A stretch of DNA of 64,000 bases, from contig JAYEVK010000095.1 of the NCBI GenBank assembly GCA_036346275.1, positions 1-64,000 on the forward strand, read 5' to 3'. The notes under the pieces were generated by a model. It was not told where the DNA came from and searched no databases. It saw nothing but the letters and a program-made list of their open reading frames with translations. Shown here one piece after another: positions 34,981 through 46,809 of this stretch. The translations under genes and the position numbers were made by a program. Position 1 is the first letter of the stretch, and each line of letters opens with the position of its first letter. The DNA is from Otatea glauca. Taxonomy: Eukaryota > Streptophyta > Magnoliopsida > Poales > Poaceae.

Positions 34981-37900
34981 TGATGGGGAAGGTGGCCCGA
35001 TCTTCCAACAGGTAGTAGTTAATCGATTGGTTGAGAACTCGATGTAGACGATCCGGCTTCCAATCAGAATGATTCGAACCCTACAATCGCTACACCACGG
35101 CTCCGTTGGTTATCAACCACGTACAAACACGGTTGACCTCGCTAAGAAGTCTTATCCCTGCATGCAAATCGAGAACACAAGCAAGAACGTAGAAGATGCA
35201 ATCTGAAATTGCAAATAATATTAAGTACACGAGTTGGGGTTCCACAAACCGATGAACGGCGAAAAACTGACAAAGTGTCTAGTTGTAATATAAGCAAAAC
35301 CCATCTATTCTAGCAATGGCTACTGAATATATTTGAGGAAGAGAGCAAGGGAGGCGGCCAAGGGGTTGGCCATGCAACCCTAGGTCGTACAAGGCCTTTG
35401 GGCCCAAGTGGAGGTGGCGCAGCACCAGACAGATTATGTTCATCATATTGATTAAATGATTCTCGTCGATCCAGAACTAGTTTGGATGTAAAACCACTTC
35501 CGTTGGAAATCTCTCATCGTGGGCTTATCCGTAGAGTCCAAGAACGCCTCAATCGGACTTCGTATGACCTATATATGGTTGTTTTATGTTAGACTACTCC
35601 TAGGGGCCGAACTGGACTCATGAACGAATTGAACTTGATCTCGGGCTGGCCTTGGAGCTTTAGAAGTTGTTGGGCCCTGGTCTTCGCTTTAGTTAGAAAT
35701 ATGGCTTGCTGGGCCGGTATGGTCACATCATCCTCCCCTTCTTGATTTTGAGTCGTCCTCGACTCAAGCTCATTGTCCTGCAAAAGGTTAGTAACAAGAG
35801 GCGACAAAGAAACCAACATATTCTTTGGTTGTTAATTGTGTAGTACATTAAAAGAAGATTTCAAAATGGTACAAATATAAACTCGATGCACCATGTACTT
35901 TTCTTTATCATTATGTTTGCCAATAACATGAAAACTAACACTAGCTGACCATGACAAATAAGCAGGCATAGAAAATCTCTCCTCTAAACAATTGAGATCA
36001 CATATGACATGAAATTCAATGTAACCCAAAGTATTCAAGGAAGACAACAGTTTAATCTCATCCTTTTCATTAGCAATGTGAATAACATGTTTATTTTCAG
36101 CACATATGTTTAGATTAGAAATAAAACTGATATGTTCTTTCACTAGTTGAGGCATGGATATAAATGAGACATTATCACACAACTCTTCTTTCTCACGAGG
36201 GACAGCAAGACAATCATATTGTGACAAAGGTGATTCAGTTTGAGTGTCCACTAACTGCTGTTCTAGCATAGCACCAGTAGTGGCCAAATTTAGCACATCA
36301 ACATAATTCTCTCCTCGTATGAAAATAGCACATGTGTCGTTACCTTTGTTTTCTATTTTAGCCGATTTAGGCATATCATGATCTGTAAATTCTTGAGGCA
36401 TGCATGGGATAGCAAGTATCTCGTGCTCCTCCTTCTCTTTTGTGTTTTCCTTCTCGTTCTTGTTCTCAATGTCCTGTGAAAAGTTAGTAGCAAGTGGAAA
36501 CTCGACAAGATGCCATTCTTCCAAAGAAAATTCTTCACTTTGGCAATTATAGATATTAATTTCGGCAAGATGTCTTTCATGTTCAAATTGATTTTCAATC
36601 TCACAAGCAAGATTAAATAAACTAGAGAGAACTATATTCCTTATCAACAAGAATACCCTGAATTTTCATATCAAGTCCATTTAAGAATTTTATTTCCTTA
36701 GCTTCTTCAGGTTCATCTAAACCACAACGCAACAGCAAAATTTCTAATTCCTCGTAATATGCCTTGACAGTTTTATCACATTGTTATAAACGTTGCAATT
36801 CATAAAGTAACTTTTTAGAATGAATCGCAAAAACAAATTCATCTCTCAATAGTCGTTTCATATCTTTCCATGTTTTTTGTACTTTCTTATAAGCACAAAA
36901 ATCGTTCCACCGAATTGATGCACAGAGAGTTAAAGCACTAGCGGTAACTTTAATTTTTCGTTTATTACAGAGGTTACATTGCGAAAGAATTTTATCTACC
37001 TCTATTTCCCAATCAATATAAGCATCAACACCAAATCCACTATTAGAAGGAAGAACTGGAAAGTTCTTACCTTTACTAGCAGAAGGAGATGGACTAAAGT
37101 TGGGTTGGTGCTTATGCTCTTTTCTGTCAAGTGCATTCTTCATGTTTTGAATTTGCTTGTTCATAGTCTCATTCATCTCTCGCAGCATCTCTTGGAATTC
37201 GTTATAAAGAACACACTGGTTATCGTCCTGGTCCTCCGGTACCCTTGCAATTGCTAGTAGAAAACAGAAGATAGCATAAAGTATTATCCCTATCAACTAC
37301 TAGGTATTGGACTGTGGGATCACAAACTCTCACGCGTCTTACCACACCCTTACAAATGTTCTTACCAAAGCAAACAGGAACAACGGTGGTGGTCGTTCAT
37401 GATACCGTGACTGCAGCGTGAGTGAGGCGATTGCAAAGGAGAACCTGAACTGATAAGAAGTATGTGCAGCTCGGAAGGTAATATTTAGTAGCAAGGAATA
37501 AGTAATATCGAAGTCAGATTAGCAAGCTGAATAAATGTTCAACTTACTTGTCACAGTTGTTGGCCTAAACGTGTTCCTAGAACTAGTTCAACCTAGCAAG
37601 GGATATATCAAAGCACATAGGACTCAAAGGATGCATTCAATTCTGATTATCTGCTTCTCATTCCCTCTTTTTGCTTCGTTTTACTTCCTTTCTTCTCTCT
37701 GATTTTTTTTCAGTGTGGCTCTTCTTTTTTTTGCTTCCTTTACCCTACGTCGTACAAGTCCTTTGGGCCCAAGTGGAGGTGGCGCAGCACTTGGCAGATT
37801 CTATTCGTTATATTGATTTGATGATTCTGGTCGATCCAGAAGGAGTTTGGATGTGAAACCACTTTCGTTGGAAAGTTCTCGTCATGGGATTTTCCGTAGA

Positions 37901-38095
37901 GTCTAAGAATGCCTCAATTGGACTTTTTATAATCTAGATATGGTCGTTTTATATTGGACTGCTCCTCAGAGCCGAACTGGACTCGTGAACGAATTGGACT
38001 TAATCTCAGACTGGTCTTGGAGCTTCAGAAGTTGTTGGGCCCTTGTCTTTGCTTGAGTTAGAAATATGGCTTGCTGGGCCGGCATGGTCACATCA
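34981..38095 (-). mobile_element. Gypsy-type LTR retroelement, gag only, TSD GTACG
   Basis: Starts TGATGGGG and ends GGTCACATCA; GTACG flanks it at 34976-34980 and 38096-38100. Gag-like frames on the minus strand set its orientation, so the 5' LTR is on the right. The two LTRs match well (roughly 85%) only over their outer 350 bp (35379-35730 and 37741-38095). The inner parts (34981-35378; about 37411-37740) are hard to align. A primer-site-like GGTATCATGAAC (minus) near 37400 sets the 5' LTR edge. No protease, reverse transcriptase or integrase, so it is non-autonomous. Confidence 0.85.
35832..37296 (-). pseudogene. Gag-like protein of the nested gypsy element
   Basis: The N-terminal part (37296-36784) holds a Ty3/gypsy gag signature: DAYIDWEIEVDKILSQC, ALTLCASIRWND and VQKTWKDMKRLLRDEFV. 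Between 36783 and 36651 the coding continues in other frames (YYEELEILLLRCGL, IKFLNGLDMKI), so there is at least one slip and one stop. The downstream open part (36650-35832, 272 codons) contains HVIHIANEKDEIKLLSSLNT and GYIEFHVICDL, blocks I associate with grass non-autonomous gypsy elements. Gag packages element RNA in virus-like particles. No CCHC knuckle is visible. Confidence 0.75.
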
Positions 38096-38929
38096 GTACG
38101 GGTATGGGCAAGTACTACCCGTGCCCGCTTCGCCCGATTGACATCCCTAGTTGAGGATTAGGAGTGCACTTGAAGCGGGAATCAGCTGAGCCCAAGAAAC
38201 CCTAGCGCCCTAGCGGCCAGCAACGGCTGTGCGTAGAAGCCAGAGCAACACGAGGAGGCGTGGCCCTATGGACAGAAGGAGGCCGCGTTTGAAAGATTGA
38301 GCTTGGGGTGGCGACATGATGAGCTAAAGCTGGGGAGGGGAAGGGTGGGAGGAGGTGGCTAGGAGGAGAGGTGTTAGGACGAGGATACCGACTTGAGGGG
38401 GGGTGAATAGGCGGCTTTTAAAAATTTCTTTCACTACATGCTCTATTTAACCCTTATGTCAAAACTTAAAAGATAATTGATGCAGAAGCGATAAACTAAT
38501 GTTTTGACAATTAAGGGCTAAATCAAATAGGCTCACTAAGTTCACTGACTAATTATGTCTCTACTCAAGAATAAGCAATCCTAAAGACGATTAAACAATT
38601 TAATTTTAGAAATGTAAATTGCAACAATATAAATAAAGAATTGCAAGAGAGCACAAAGAGACACACTGATATTTTACTGTGGTGCTCAGAGACTTGCCGG
38701 TCTCCCCTAATCCACATTGAGGCAAGCCCAAACCACTTTAGACCGGCTCTACGAATTGAGCACCTATCTCGATTCCACTAGTGGTAACCCTTTCCCCCTC
38801 CAGTAGGTGAGCTCCGACCTTTACAAATTCGCTGGGGCTTTTTACAACCTCCGTTGAGAAGCTCACCACGCATGACGTCTCCACACGTCGTCTATATGTC
38901 AACAAACAACAAAAGTAACAAGTCAAGCC

Positions 38930-39115
38930 TCTAGCTTGAACTCTACCAAGTATAACACATGTACAATAGTGATGACCTAGTGCAACATATGCACAAGGAT
39001 CCTCCTCAAGTGCAACACAGGCACATAAGGCTTTCAATCCACTCCTAACTGCAACACATACAATTAGAGCTCACTCTTAGCGCAAGAAGCAAATGTGAGG
39101 GTGCAACACATGCAC
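38930..39115. repeat. Short repeats around GCAACACATGCAC
   Basis: Five or six variants of GTGCAACACATGCACAA occur at 25-60 bp spacing. Related words recur at 40.6-40.9 kb. Confidence 0.6.
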
Positions 39116-39161
39116 AACTCACCCCAAATGCTCAACAAAGCCAACAAGCCACAAATGCCAG

Positions 39162-39701
39162 TGTCGACTTTTGTAGTCGGCAATGAATTTATGGGGTAGG
39201 CGCTGGATCTCAAACTCGAAGGTCACACAAGACAAGGGGTTTATACAGGTTCAGGCTCTCGCGGAGGAGATAATACCCTAATCCTGTGTGCTGGGATTAT
39301 ATGGATCTCTTGGATCCGGGGTTGCTCAAAGCACAATATGCTCTGGACGATATGAGGTGTTCTATGCTCTATGGCTTGATTGCTCTATGCTTGGATGATC
39401 GGGTCCCTATGTTGTTGCCCGCCCTCTCCCTTATATAGCGGGGGTGGGGTGGCTTACAGAGTCCTGATCGGTTTGGAGATTTCGATCGGTTACAAGATTC
39501 TAGTCAGTTAATATGATAGAGTTTACATCTTTATCTACCCTATTAACGACTTCGGATTACAACCGTATCTATCATATCTAAATATAAGTTCAACTTCCTT
39601 TAGGATATGTCCCTTGCACGGCAATGGGCCCGACGCGGGAGTATCTTCTGGGCCTCCCTCTTGGGCTTGTCATGAGGGTACCCGGGTTCTTATATTCCAC
39701 A
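39162..39701 (-). mobile_element. Solo LTR, 540 bp
   Basis: Runs from TGTCGACTTTTGTAGTCGGC to GGGTTCTTATATTCCACA (TG...CA), flanked by GCCAG (39157-39161) and GCTAG (39702-39706), a 5-bp duplication with one mismatch. A minus-strand TATA-like box (GCTATATAAGGGAG) near 39430 sets orientation. No internal region remains, as expected after LTR-LTR recombination. Confidence 0.8.
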
Positions 39702-40139
39702 GCTAGCCCTAAGGCTCCTTTTATAGCCTCCCCAAGGAAAAATAGCCGTTTGGGGACATTTCAAGCAAAACTCAGAAAATCCAGTGCTATCGCCCTATTG
39801 GCCCCGATAGCATCGGCCTTCAGGCCAACGGCTAGAAAACTAGCTGTTAAAAGAAATTCGGTGCTACCGCCCAACTGGGAGCGGTACTACCGACCTTTAT
39901 TCGCTGTAGTACCAGCCGCAAACACTGAGCGAAAACACCTTCTCTGGAATAAAGTTATTGACCCTAGGGGTGGTAGTATGGTCGTCTGGTACCACCGACC
40001 AACTGAGAGCGGTAGTACCGGACCTCCGGTGCTACTGTCCTCAAGGGCAATACGACTGTTATTCCAGATCAAATTTTGATTTCACACAGAAATCTTTTCT
40101 TTTTAAATCAAGCACCAATAAGGATTGATTCTTTGAACC

Positions 40140-40970
40140 TTGTGATGATCAACACATGATCAAGTCAATTTGAAAACCCTATTCACATGCTCCAAAGAAT
40201 CGCATTAAAATTTCAACTTATTTGCAAAACACATTTGCAAATAAACCAAGAATCTATGAGATCAATCTTCTAGCCATGTAATGATCAACACATGATCACA
40301 ACACTTTGCAAAATACATTTGCAAATGCCAACACATGCTCTAGAAACGAAACCCACAACTTTCAGCTCATTTGCAGAACGCATTTGTAAATAACAAACTA
40401 ACCCACTTAAAAGCAAATCTCCAGCCATGTGATGATCAACTCATGAACAAGTCAATTTATAAAATATATTTGCAAACCATATGCTCCAAGATAAGATTCA
40501 ATTAAATCATATTTTGCAAAAACTCATTTTGCAAATACAAACCATAAACCTTTCTAAGCCTTGTGATGATCAACACATGATGAAGTCACAAGCTAAGACT
40601 CATGCATGAGCTCTCTATTTGCAACACATGCAAATATCTACCTCCATGCAAATAATAACCATTAAAATCAAGTTCCATGAGTTCTCTCTTTTTGCAACAC
40701 ATGCAAACTTAGCTCCATGCAAAAATCACTTAAACCAAATTGCATGAGCTATTTCCTTTTGCAACACATGCGAATTCATAGCACCATAAAAAAATCACAA
40801 AATTCAAGTAGCATGAGCTCTCTCCTTTTGCAACACATACAAAACTTAGCTCAATGCAAAATCCAAATCAATTAAGATTCAATAAGAAGCAAGCATGAGC
40901 TCTCTTATTTGCAACACATGCAAATACTTAATTCATGCAAAATTCAAATAAGAGAGTGAGCTAGAGTGAA
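40140..40970. repeat. Interspersed repeats: GTGATGATCAACACATGATC and TTTGCAACACATGCAAA
   Basis: The first word recurs near 40141, 40278, 40430 and 40562 (about 135-150 bp apart). The second recurs near 40619, 40694, 40759, 40828 and 40910 (65-82 bp), each time with a CATGAGCTCTCT neighbour. Non-coding, within the long LTR-like repeat. Confidence 0.75.
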
Positions 40971-42840
40971 CCAGATTGAGTTCATTAACTTATGATGAAG
41001 CTCAAGCTAAATGACTCAACCCCTCTTAATAGTACGACAACCTAACTAGCAACTCGGTCTCTCATCCAAACACCAAGACCGGTAAAAGATTAGGAACACA
41101 TTCTTAGCCCTAACTAGTTATACCATTGCCTCTAGCAAATCCACTTGGAGCTTTTTTGATTCCCATCATCTTCTCTCCAAATCGGGTTCTTTCTTCTTGT
41201 TCATCAATTCATGATGAACTTCGTCTTTTCTTTTCTTCACTTCAGGATCTCCTCTTGAAGCTCATCAACACATGATGACTTCTTCTTCCTGATTCTTTAT
41301 TATCATTGGACTTAACCTACTTCACAACTCATAGAAGATTGTTAGTCCAACAAACACGGTTGTATCGATCATCAGTTGCACTCCATTAACATATAATAGA
41401 AGCTCAAACATCGATTGAGCACAACCCAAATCAATTTGAACGATTAATTGTGTCTTGAGTATTTTGATGCAACTAATGTTTCATTATACTTAAAAACTTT
41501 TCATTTGTTCTTAATCAACAAAGAATGCCAGCAACATATGATAAAGCGTTCTTTGATTGATTGAAAGACAATCGAACTCAATTTAAATTTTATTTAAATT
41601 GATATGAGTATATATAACTACACAGGTTTCATATACTCATTTTGATGGAATCTCAAAGTAATGATCTAATATATTGGAGTGATGGAAAGGGATCAATACT
41701 CTTGAGACCATTAACTATAGAATAAACTCCATTGCATATGTGCATATAAATAATTGAACTTGGAATCAATATATACATAATAAATCTTAGATATCATTTG
41801 AATTTATCCTATATTGACATGAGTATACTACAACTACACAAGTTATATATACTCAAAGGGTTGTTTCAAAGTCTTAATCCTTTATATTATTTGGCAAAAA
41901 AGATATAGATCAATTCTATTGAAATATTAAGTTAAATTATGAACCCCCTAGATGTATGCATTCATGTAATGTATGAAATTGAAAACATAATGCACATCTT
42001 TAATGTATAAGCAATAGAAGAGTTAATTCTTTAACTTGAATCCTAAATATGCATTAAAATAATAGAGTGAATACAACTGCATATGTTGGGTTTTCCATTT
42101 TTTTATCCAAATTTAATATTAATAAGAATAAAGCTCAATAAATATGTTAGTCTCATAATGATTAGATTTATTATTAAACAATAATTAAGAATTAATCTAA
42201 AACCAATAAAACTTGAACTTACATAGGGAAGGGATTAGCCGAAGATGAGGAGGCAAGGAGGGGACCGAGCGGTCGACTAATCAAGGGAATCTATCGCTTG
42301 AGTGTTGGTATTTGATGTTTTTTTAATTGTTTTGATTCATTTTTACAATTTGCTCTTGTAGATGACTTGATGTTGTATTGTATAGATAATTAGGCAATCT
42401 ACACTATCTAGTTGTATTCTATGTAGATAAGAATTTTACAATTTATTCATAGATTTGCAATAATAGAGAAACACACTTTGCATAACTATTTCATAAGTAA
42501 TTCAAGTACTCCCTTAACTAATGAGAGAGCTACTTAACAAAAAAGGTTTCATTAGAATTTAATATTAATGAAATTATTGCCTATCCGGCTTGTTGCATAA
42601 CAATGAAATATTATAACATCGGCACGGCAAATGTACTGCGTGGAGCACTTTAGACCTGTTCTTAGGTGTGCAACTCTCTTTATCGAGAACACAAATTCCA
42701 GTGTGAATAACGATAGGACCAAAATCCAATTGAATGGAAGGTATCCATTTCGAATGAAACTTGATGCTATTCCACATACGAAACAAAGCTGGAAACGTGA
42801 TATTTTTTAGTCAGTTTCGTGCAGCACTTACGTACGTAGA
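40971..42840. other. AT-rich, gene-free sequence
   Basis: No gene. Continues the long LTR-like repeat to about 42240. A pair of diverged blocks around GATATGAGTATAT-AACTACACAGGTT (41600) and GACATGAGTATAC-AACTACACAAGTT (41817) are about 215 bp apart. Confidence 0.45.
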
Positions 42841-42850
42841 TGAGAGTGTA

Positions 42851-43437
42851 TAGGGATGAAAACAGGTCAGATATCTTCCGTCCGATCTGAAATCGGATCT
42901 GGTAGGAATCGTATTCAGGACCGGATTTTATTATCTGGTCGGATTCGGGACCGGATCCGGATACTTGAATCCGGATTCGGGATCGGATCCAGAACATCTA
43001 ATATCCGGTAAATACGGGACAGGATCCGGATATTCGGACTTTTCCTATTCGGATATCGGATCAGATATTTAGATCGGATACTAGGATTTTTCCTATTCGG
43101 ATATCAGCAAGGCCCAACCTATTTCCTCAAGTAGTATATTCTTTCTACGACGTCTATTGAGTTTGATTGATATATAATTTGTTATTATAGTCATGTACTC
43201 GTATGGTTTTAATTCAATATATGTTACTCCATATATACGTGCATTATCCGTATATCTTTATCCATTTTCGATCCGAATCCGTCACATACCTGTCCCGTAT
43301 CCGTATCCCGAATAACACGAATCCGTATTCGTATCCGTATCTGATTAACCCGTATCCGGTTCCGAATCCGGAGAAAAAATATGGGTTAGGATACGAGAAA
43401 AGCAATATCTCCCGTATCCGACCCGTTTTCACCCCTA
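42851..43437. mobile_element. hAT MITE, 587 bp, TSD AGAGTGTA
   Basis: Left end TAGGGATGAAAACAGGTC, right end GACCCGTTTTCACCCCTA: 18-bp inverted repeat with one mismatch. AGAGTGTA lies exactly on both sides (42843-42850, 43438-43445). The interior is packed with GGATCCGGAT, ATTCGGATAT and CCGTATCCG words on opposite strands toward each end, so it folds. No coding capacity. Confidence 0.95.
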
Positions 43438-43445
43438 AGAGTGTA

Positions 43446-44040
43446 TCTGGTGAAAAGCCATCAACCGGTAAAAAAGTGTGAAACTGTGTCTTTGAAGTTT
43501 TGAAAATGTTTTGGAAAAAAAAACCATACATACAGAAGGAAACTCAACACCATTTACAAGTATATAAAAAAGGCAAATTCTAAATGAACAGTGACAAATC
43601 AATATATTTGAAAACTTTTTCAGAATTTTAGGGTCAGATTCAACATTATCTTTTGGAATTTTTGAAAACTTTGAAGACATGTGCTAATAGTTGTGCTATC
43701 CAGTTTGATTTAATTAACTAATGAATGTTCATGGAATAGAGGCTCTCGTTGAAAAACCTACGCCTGCTAATAAGTCGTTCAAAAAAAAGAGGAAAAAATG
43801 ATCGTTATAAAATGTTACCTAAAAACGAACTGATCCGCCTCCATTATTAAACTTCACGTAGTGAACTAGCTGTTTAATTACCTTTGACATATACTAGATA
43901 ATCATACGCGGCGTGCCACGTCGCGGGCGTCGCTCCCCACGCGAGCAAATCGAGAAAACGTGAGACTGCCGCTCCCTACGCGAGCAAATTGAGGAAACAC
44001 GCGAAACGGTTGAAATTATACAATCCGCGATTTTTCTGGA
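43446..44040. other. Gene-free sequence
   Basis: A repeated GCTCCC-ACGCGAGCAAAT-GAG-AAAC block (43932 and 43970) is the only structure seen. Confidence 0.45.
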
Positions 44041-44094
44041 ACGGAAGTTCCGCCTAGGGAAAAACGAAAAACGGGAAAAAAGACATAATTTTTT

Positions 44095-44420
44095 TTCCGG
44101 GAAAGGACCTAAAAAGAATTTTGTGTTTTCCCAAAAAAACTTAAACGTAATGCTAGAAAAATGCAAAAAAGACCTAAATGCAATGTATAGTTTTTTTTTA
44201 AAAAAAAGAGAGACCTAAACGTATTTTTTTCCCGCAAAGGACCTAAACGTAATTTTAATTTTCCGTAAAAAGACCTGAGCGCAATGCCTAAAAACGCATA
44301 AAGGACCTAAACGTAATATATATTCTTTTTCTAAAAAAAAGAACCTAATCATTTTTTTCTAGCAAAAGGACCTAACCGTATTTTTTTCAGAACAAGAACC
44401 CAAACGTAATTTTTTCACCG
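44095..44420. repeat. Degenerate array around GGACCTAAACGTAATTTTT
   Basis: GACCTAAACGTA or close variants occur about nine times between 44105 and 44405, at 25-45 bp spacing, separated by T-rich or A-rich runs. The phase is irregular. Non-coding. Confidence 0.75.
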
Positions 44421-45075
44421 CCGCTCGAGTCATGAGCCGAGCCGCCGAGCCGGCTCAAATGCACCACATGACGGCAAATCTTCCATCTTTAAAGGATGGA
44501 TGATTATCCGCTCGAATTTTGTTTGTAGTACAAGTAACAATGAAAAAAAAGAAATGGTACTCCCACCAGTCCCACGTCCGACGTGGTAATAATTAGTGGT
44601 TGGTTGGTTACTGTAACTTTTTTAATATAGAAATATGAGTTGGTGACGATTATCTGTCCTCACTGTCTTTATGTATAAGAAAAGCAATATATCCCTATAT
44701 ATAGGCAGCGAGATAAAAAAAAACAACTGTATCTCGCTTTTCCGCTCACACCTGCTCTCCCTAGCTAGACTATTACCCACTTTTTCTTTCCTGTGGTAAC
44801 TCAAGAGATCATTTTTATTTTTTGTAAATACGTGATACGATTTGATTATTGGGTTAAATTCCGTTGCAACGCAACTAGTCACTATGATAAACAAAACGAT
44901 GTAGTTTACAGACGGAAGAATGCAACACGTAACTTCCACGTACTTCTTTTATTTTAAGATAAATTTGGAGATACTATAATCATTTGCACATGTATTCCAA
45001 AAAATATCATATAATAATTGACGAGGATTAAAAATCTGTCATTTATTTAGACCCTCAATTGTTTGCAACTATACT
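44421..45075. other. Gene-free sequence
   Basis: Nothing recognised. Confidence 0.4.
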
Positions 45076-45076
45076 C

Positions 45077-45590
45077 TGTTAATGGGGCTACAATACATAA
45101 AACCCATAATTTAGTATAAAACGAAGCCCACCCTTATCCGAACGGTTAAGTCTCCAACCAGTTCAATCAAGGTTGTCAATAACTTTATTTCACATTGGTC
45201 GCCCTCGATCAATCAAATAGTCACCCCGATCAGTGAACTGATCGGGGACAAATTGTTATCCTCACACATGTCTCTATGCAAATAGTTATTTGATAGGTAT
45301 GTGTAACTACCCGAAAGTTATCTCTAGAAAAGACACATTTTGGCGAGAAGACACCTCTCAATTACATGACGCCCTTATAAAGAACAATTACCGCCTTTTC
45401 ATCCAGCATAAATAGGGAGACTATCTATACCAAAAGAGAGAGATCTGATAATATTGTCAAATAGCATTCATAATCAGGACGGATAATTGTAATCATTCTG
45501 TAATCTCTATGCTCTGTGGAACCACTTGGTTAATAAGGAAGCAATCCCCATATATCGTTTTTCTCATCTTGTTTACTAGGAGTCCACAAT
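45077..45590 (+). mobile_element. Possible solo LTR
   Basis: Starts TGTTAATGGGGCTACAATAC. A TATA-like box (CATAAATAGGGAGA) lies near 45408 and a polyadenylation-like GTTAATAAGGAAG near 45529. This is the layout of a short copia-type LTR. No target duplication found, so tentative. Confidence 0.4.
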
Positions 45591-45708
45591 CATATTTTCA
45601 TAAGCTCAATTAAGGGACTCTAAATCCTAGACGTCGACGGTAATCATGGGCTTATGGTATATAAACGTTTTGTTCGTCTTACTAATTTGTTTATATGACT
45701 ATGAAGTA

Positions 45709-45965
45709 CTCTCTGGTCACAAACAGTTGTTGTTTTGAATATTGACATAGTCTCTAAAATATAAATTTGATCACTAATTGTTATTATAATATATTTATAA
45801 ATTACAATAAGATTATAACATCATGAAAGTACTTTTCAAGACAAATCTATACATATGATTTTCATATATCCAATTTAAATACGTAAAAAATATTGACAGT
45901 CAAAATTTTGAAAATTTGTCTGCACCTATGTTCAAAATAACAACTATTTATGAACGAAAAGAGTG
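45709..45965. mobile_element. Stowaway-like MITE, 257 bp
   Basis: CTCTCTGGTCACAAACAGTT at the left, ACAACTATTTATGAACG...GAGTG at the right, flanked by TA at 45707-45708 and 45966-45967. Fourth member of the family in this window. Confidence 0.8.
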
Positions 45966-45967
45966 TA

Positions 45968-46809
45968 CAATAGAACATCAACAATGTGAGAACTTGCGGT
46001 GAATTTTAAATATTTTTCAAATCTGATTTCCAATGATATATATCAATCTCCCCGAACGGGTAACTGACGGACTTCAGTTACTTCTTTTCAGCTGCAAAGT
46101 GAAAAACTTATGCAATAAAGCGTAGAATTTGCAAACGCTTGCTTTTCTTTGCACACAATTACCCTTTGGTTATGTTCTTACTAAGCTATTCTCTGGTTTG
46201 TTAGGAGGTACGAATAACGGGTGGATGGTAAAGTAGAGGACTCGTGAGAACACTAGATACCAAATCCCAAGAAAAGTATATGTTCTTTATCTAATGTCGG
46301 TGTTGCAGCTAACGTCAGATATGCAGGCCTAATCAAGTTGTTCTGTCCAGAATTCCTTTAGCTTTTCTATTCCCATGTCTCTCTTGTAGAGTTATCGAGT
46401 AACCGATAACACGTGATATGAAAGGGTTTCTCACGTGGAGAAGGAATTGGGTACCATTAGGTACGCATTTTGTTTTTAGGAAAACACTTTAGTTGATCTT
46501 AAACGAAAAAAAGGTAGAATTTGAAGCGAGTCTTTTCAGATCATGCCCCCTGCATGTTTTCTCAATTTTCCGTGGGTGTTTGTTTTCAGTCCAATCAGAT
46601 AGTTCTTTCCATTCCGTAAATAGCTTGTTCTCTTTTTAAGTCCATTTTCAACTTTCCTGCTTCTTTACTCTGATTTCTGAACCAACGTTTTGTTCGTTAA
46701 ACAAAAAATAAAATAAACCCTTGTATCTTTTTGCGACGAATAAAACCTTTTCTTTTTCTTGAGAGAAGGAAGAAAACCTTTTCCAGGTTTTGGTCACCGG
46801 CTACGGCAA
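45968..46809. other. Gene-free sequence
   Basis: No gene or repeat recognised. Confidence 0.4.

Larger units (their letters stand above)
33488..38150. mobile_element. hAT-type element with nested retroelement, TSD TTGAGGAT
   Basis: The left end TAGGGTGGTAATTGTGTCCG and right end CGCCCGATTGACATCCCTAG form imperfect terminal inverted repeats. TTGAGGAT flanks both (33480-33487 and 38151-38158), the 8 bp expected of hAT. Subterminal ACCCG and CGGGTA words cluster at both ends (33505-33650, 34865-34980, 38100-38135). Without the nested retroelement it is about 1.54 kb, and no transposase is seen, so it would be non-autonomous. It contains Pro/Ser-rich frames near 33719-34076 and a short frame at 34342 (MSASAWSSVNPRSS) that runs into a GT, possibly a captured exon. 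Confidence 0.85.
38372..42240 (-). mobile_element. Long non-coding LTR-like repeat
   Basis: A possible terminal TGTTAGGACGAGG starts at 38372. A minus-strand TATA-like box (GGCTATAAAAGGAG) lies near 39716-39728. The word GCAACACATGCA recurs on both sides of the embedded solo LTR, so both sides belong to one element. No coding sequence. I read it as a long LTR or non-autonomous retroelement on the minus strand; the right edge and any target duplication were not found. Confidence 0.4.
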
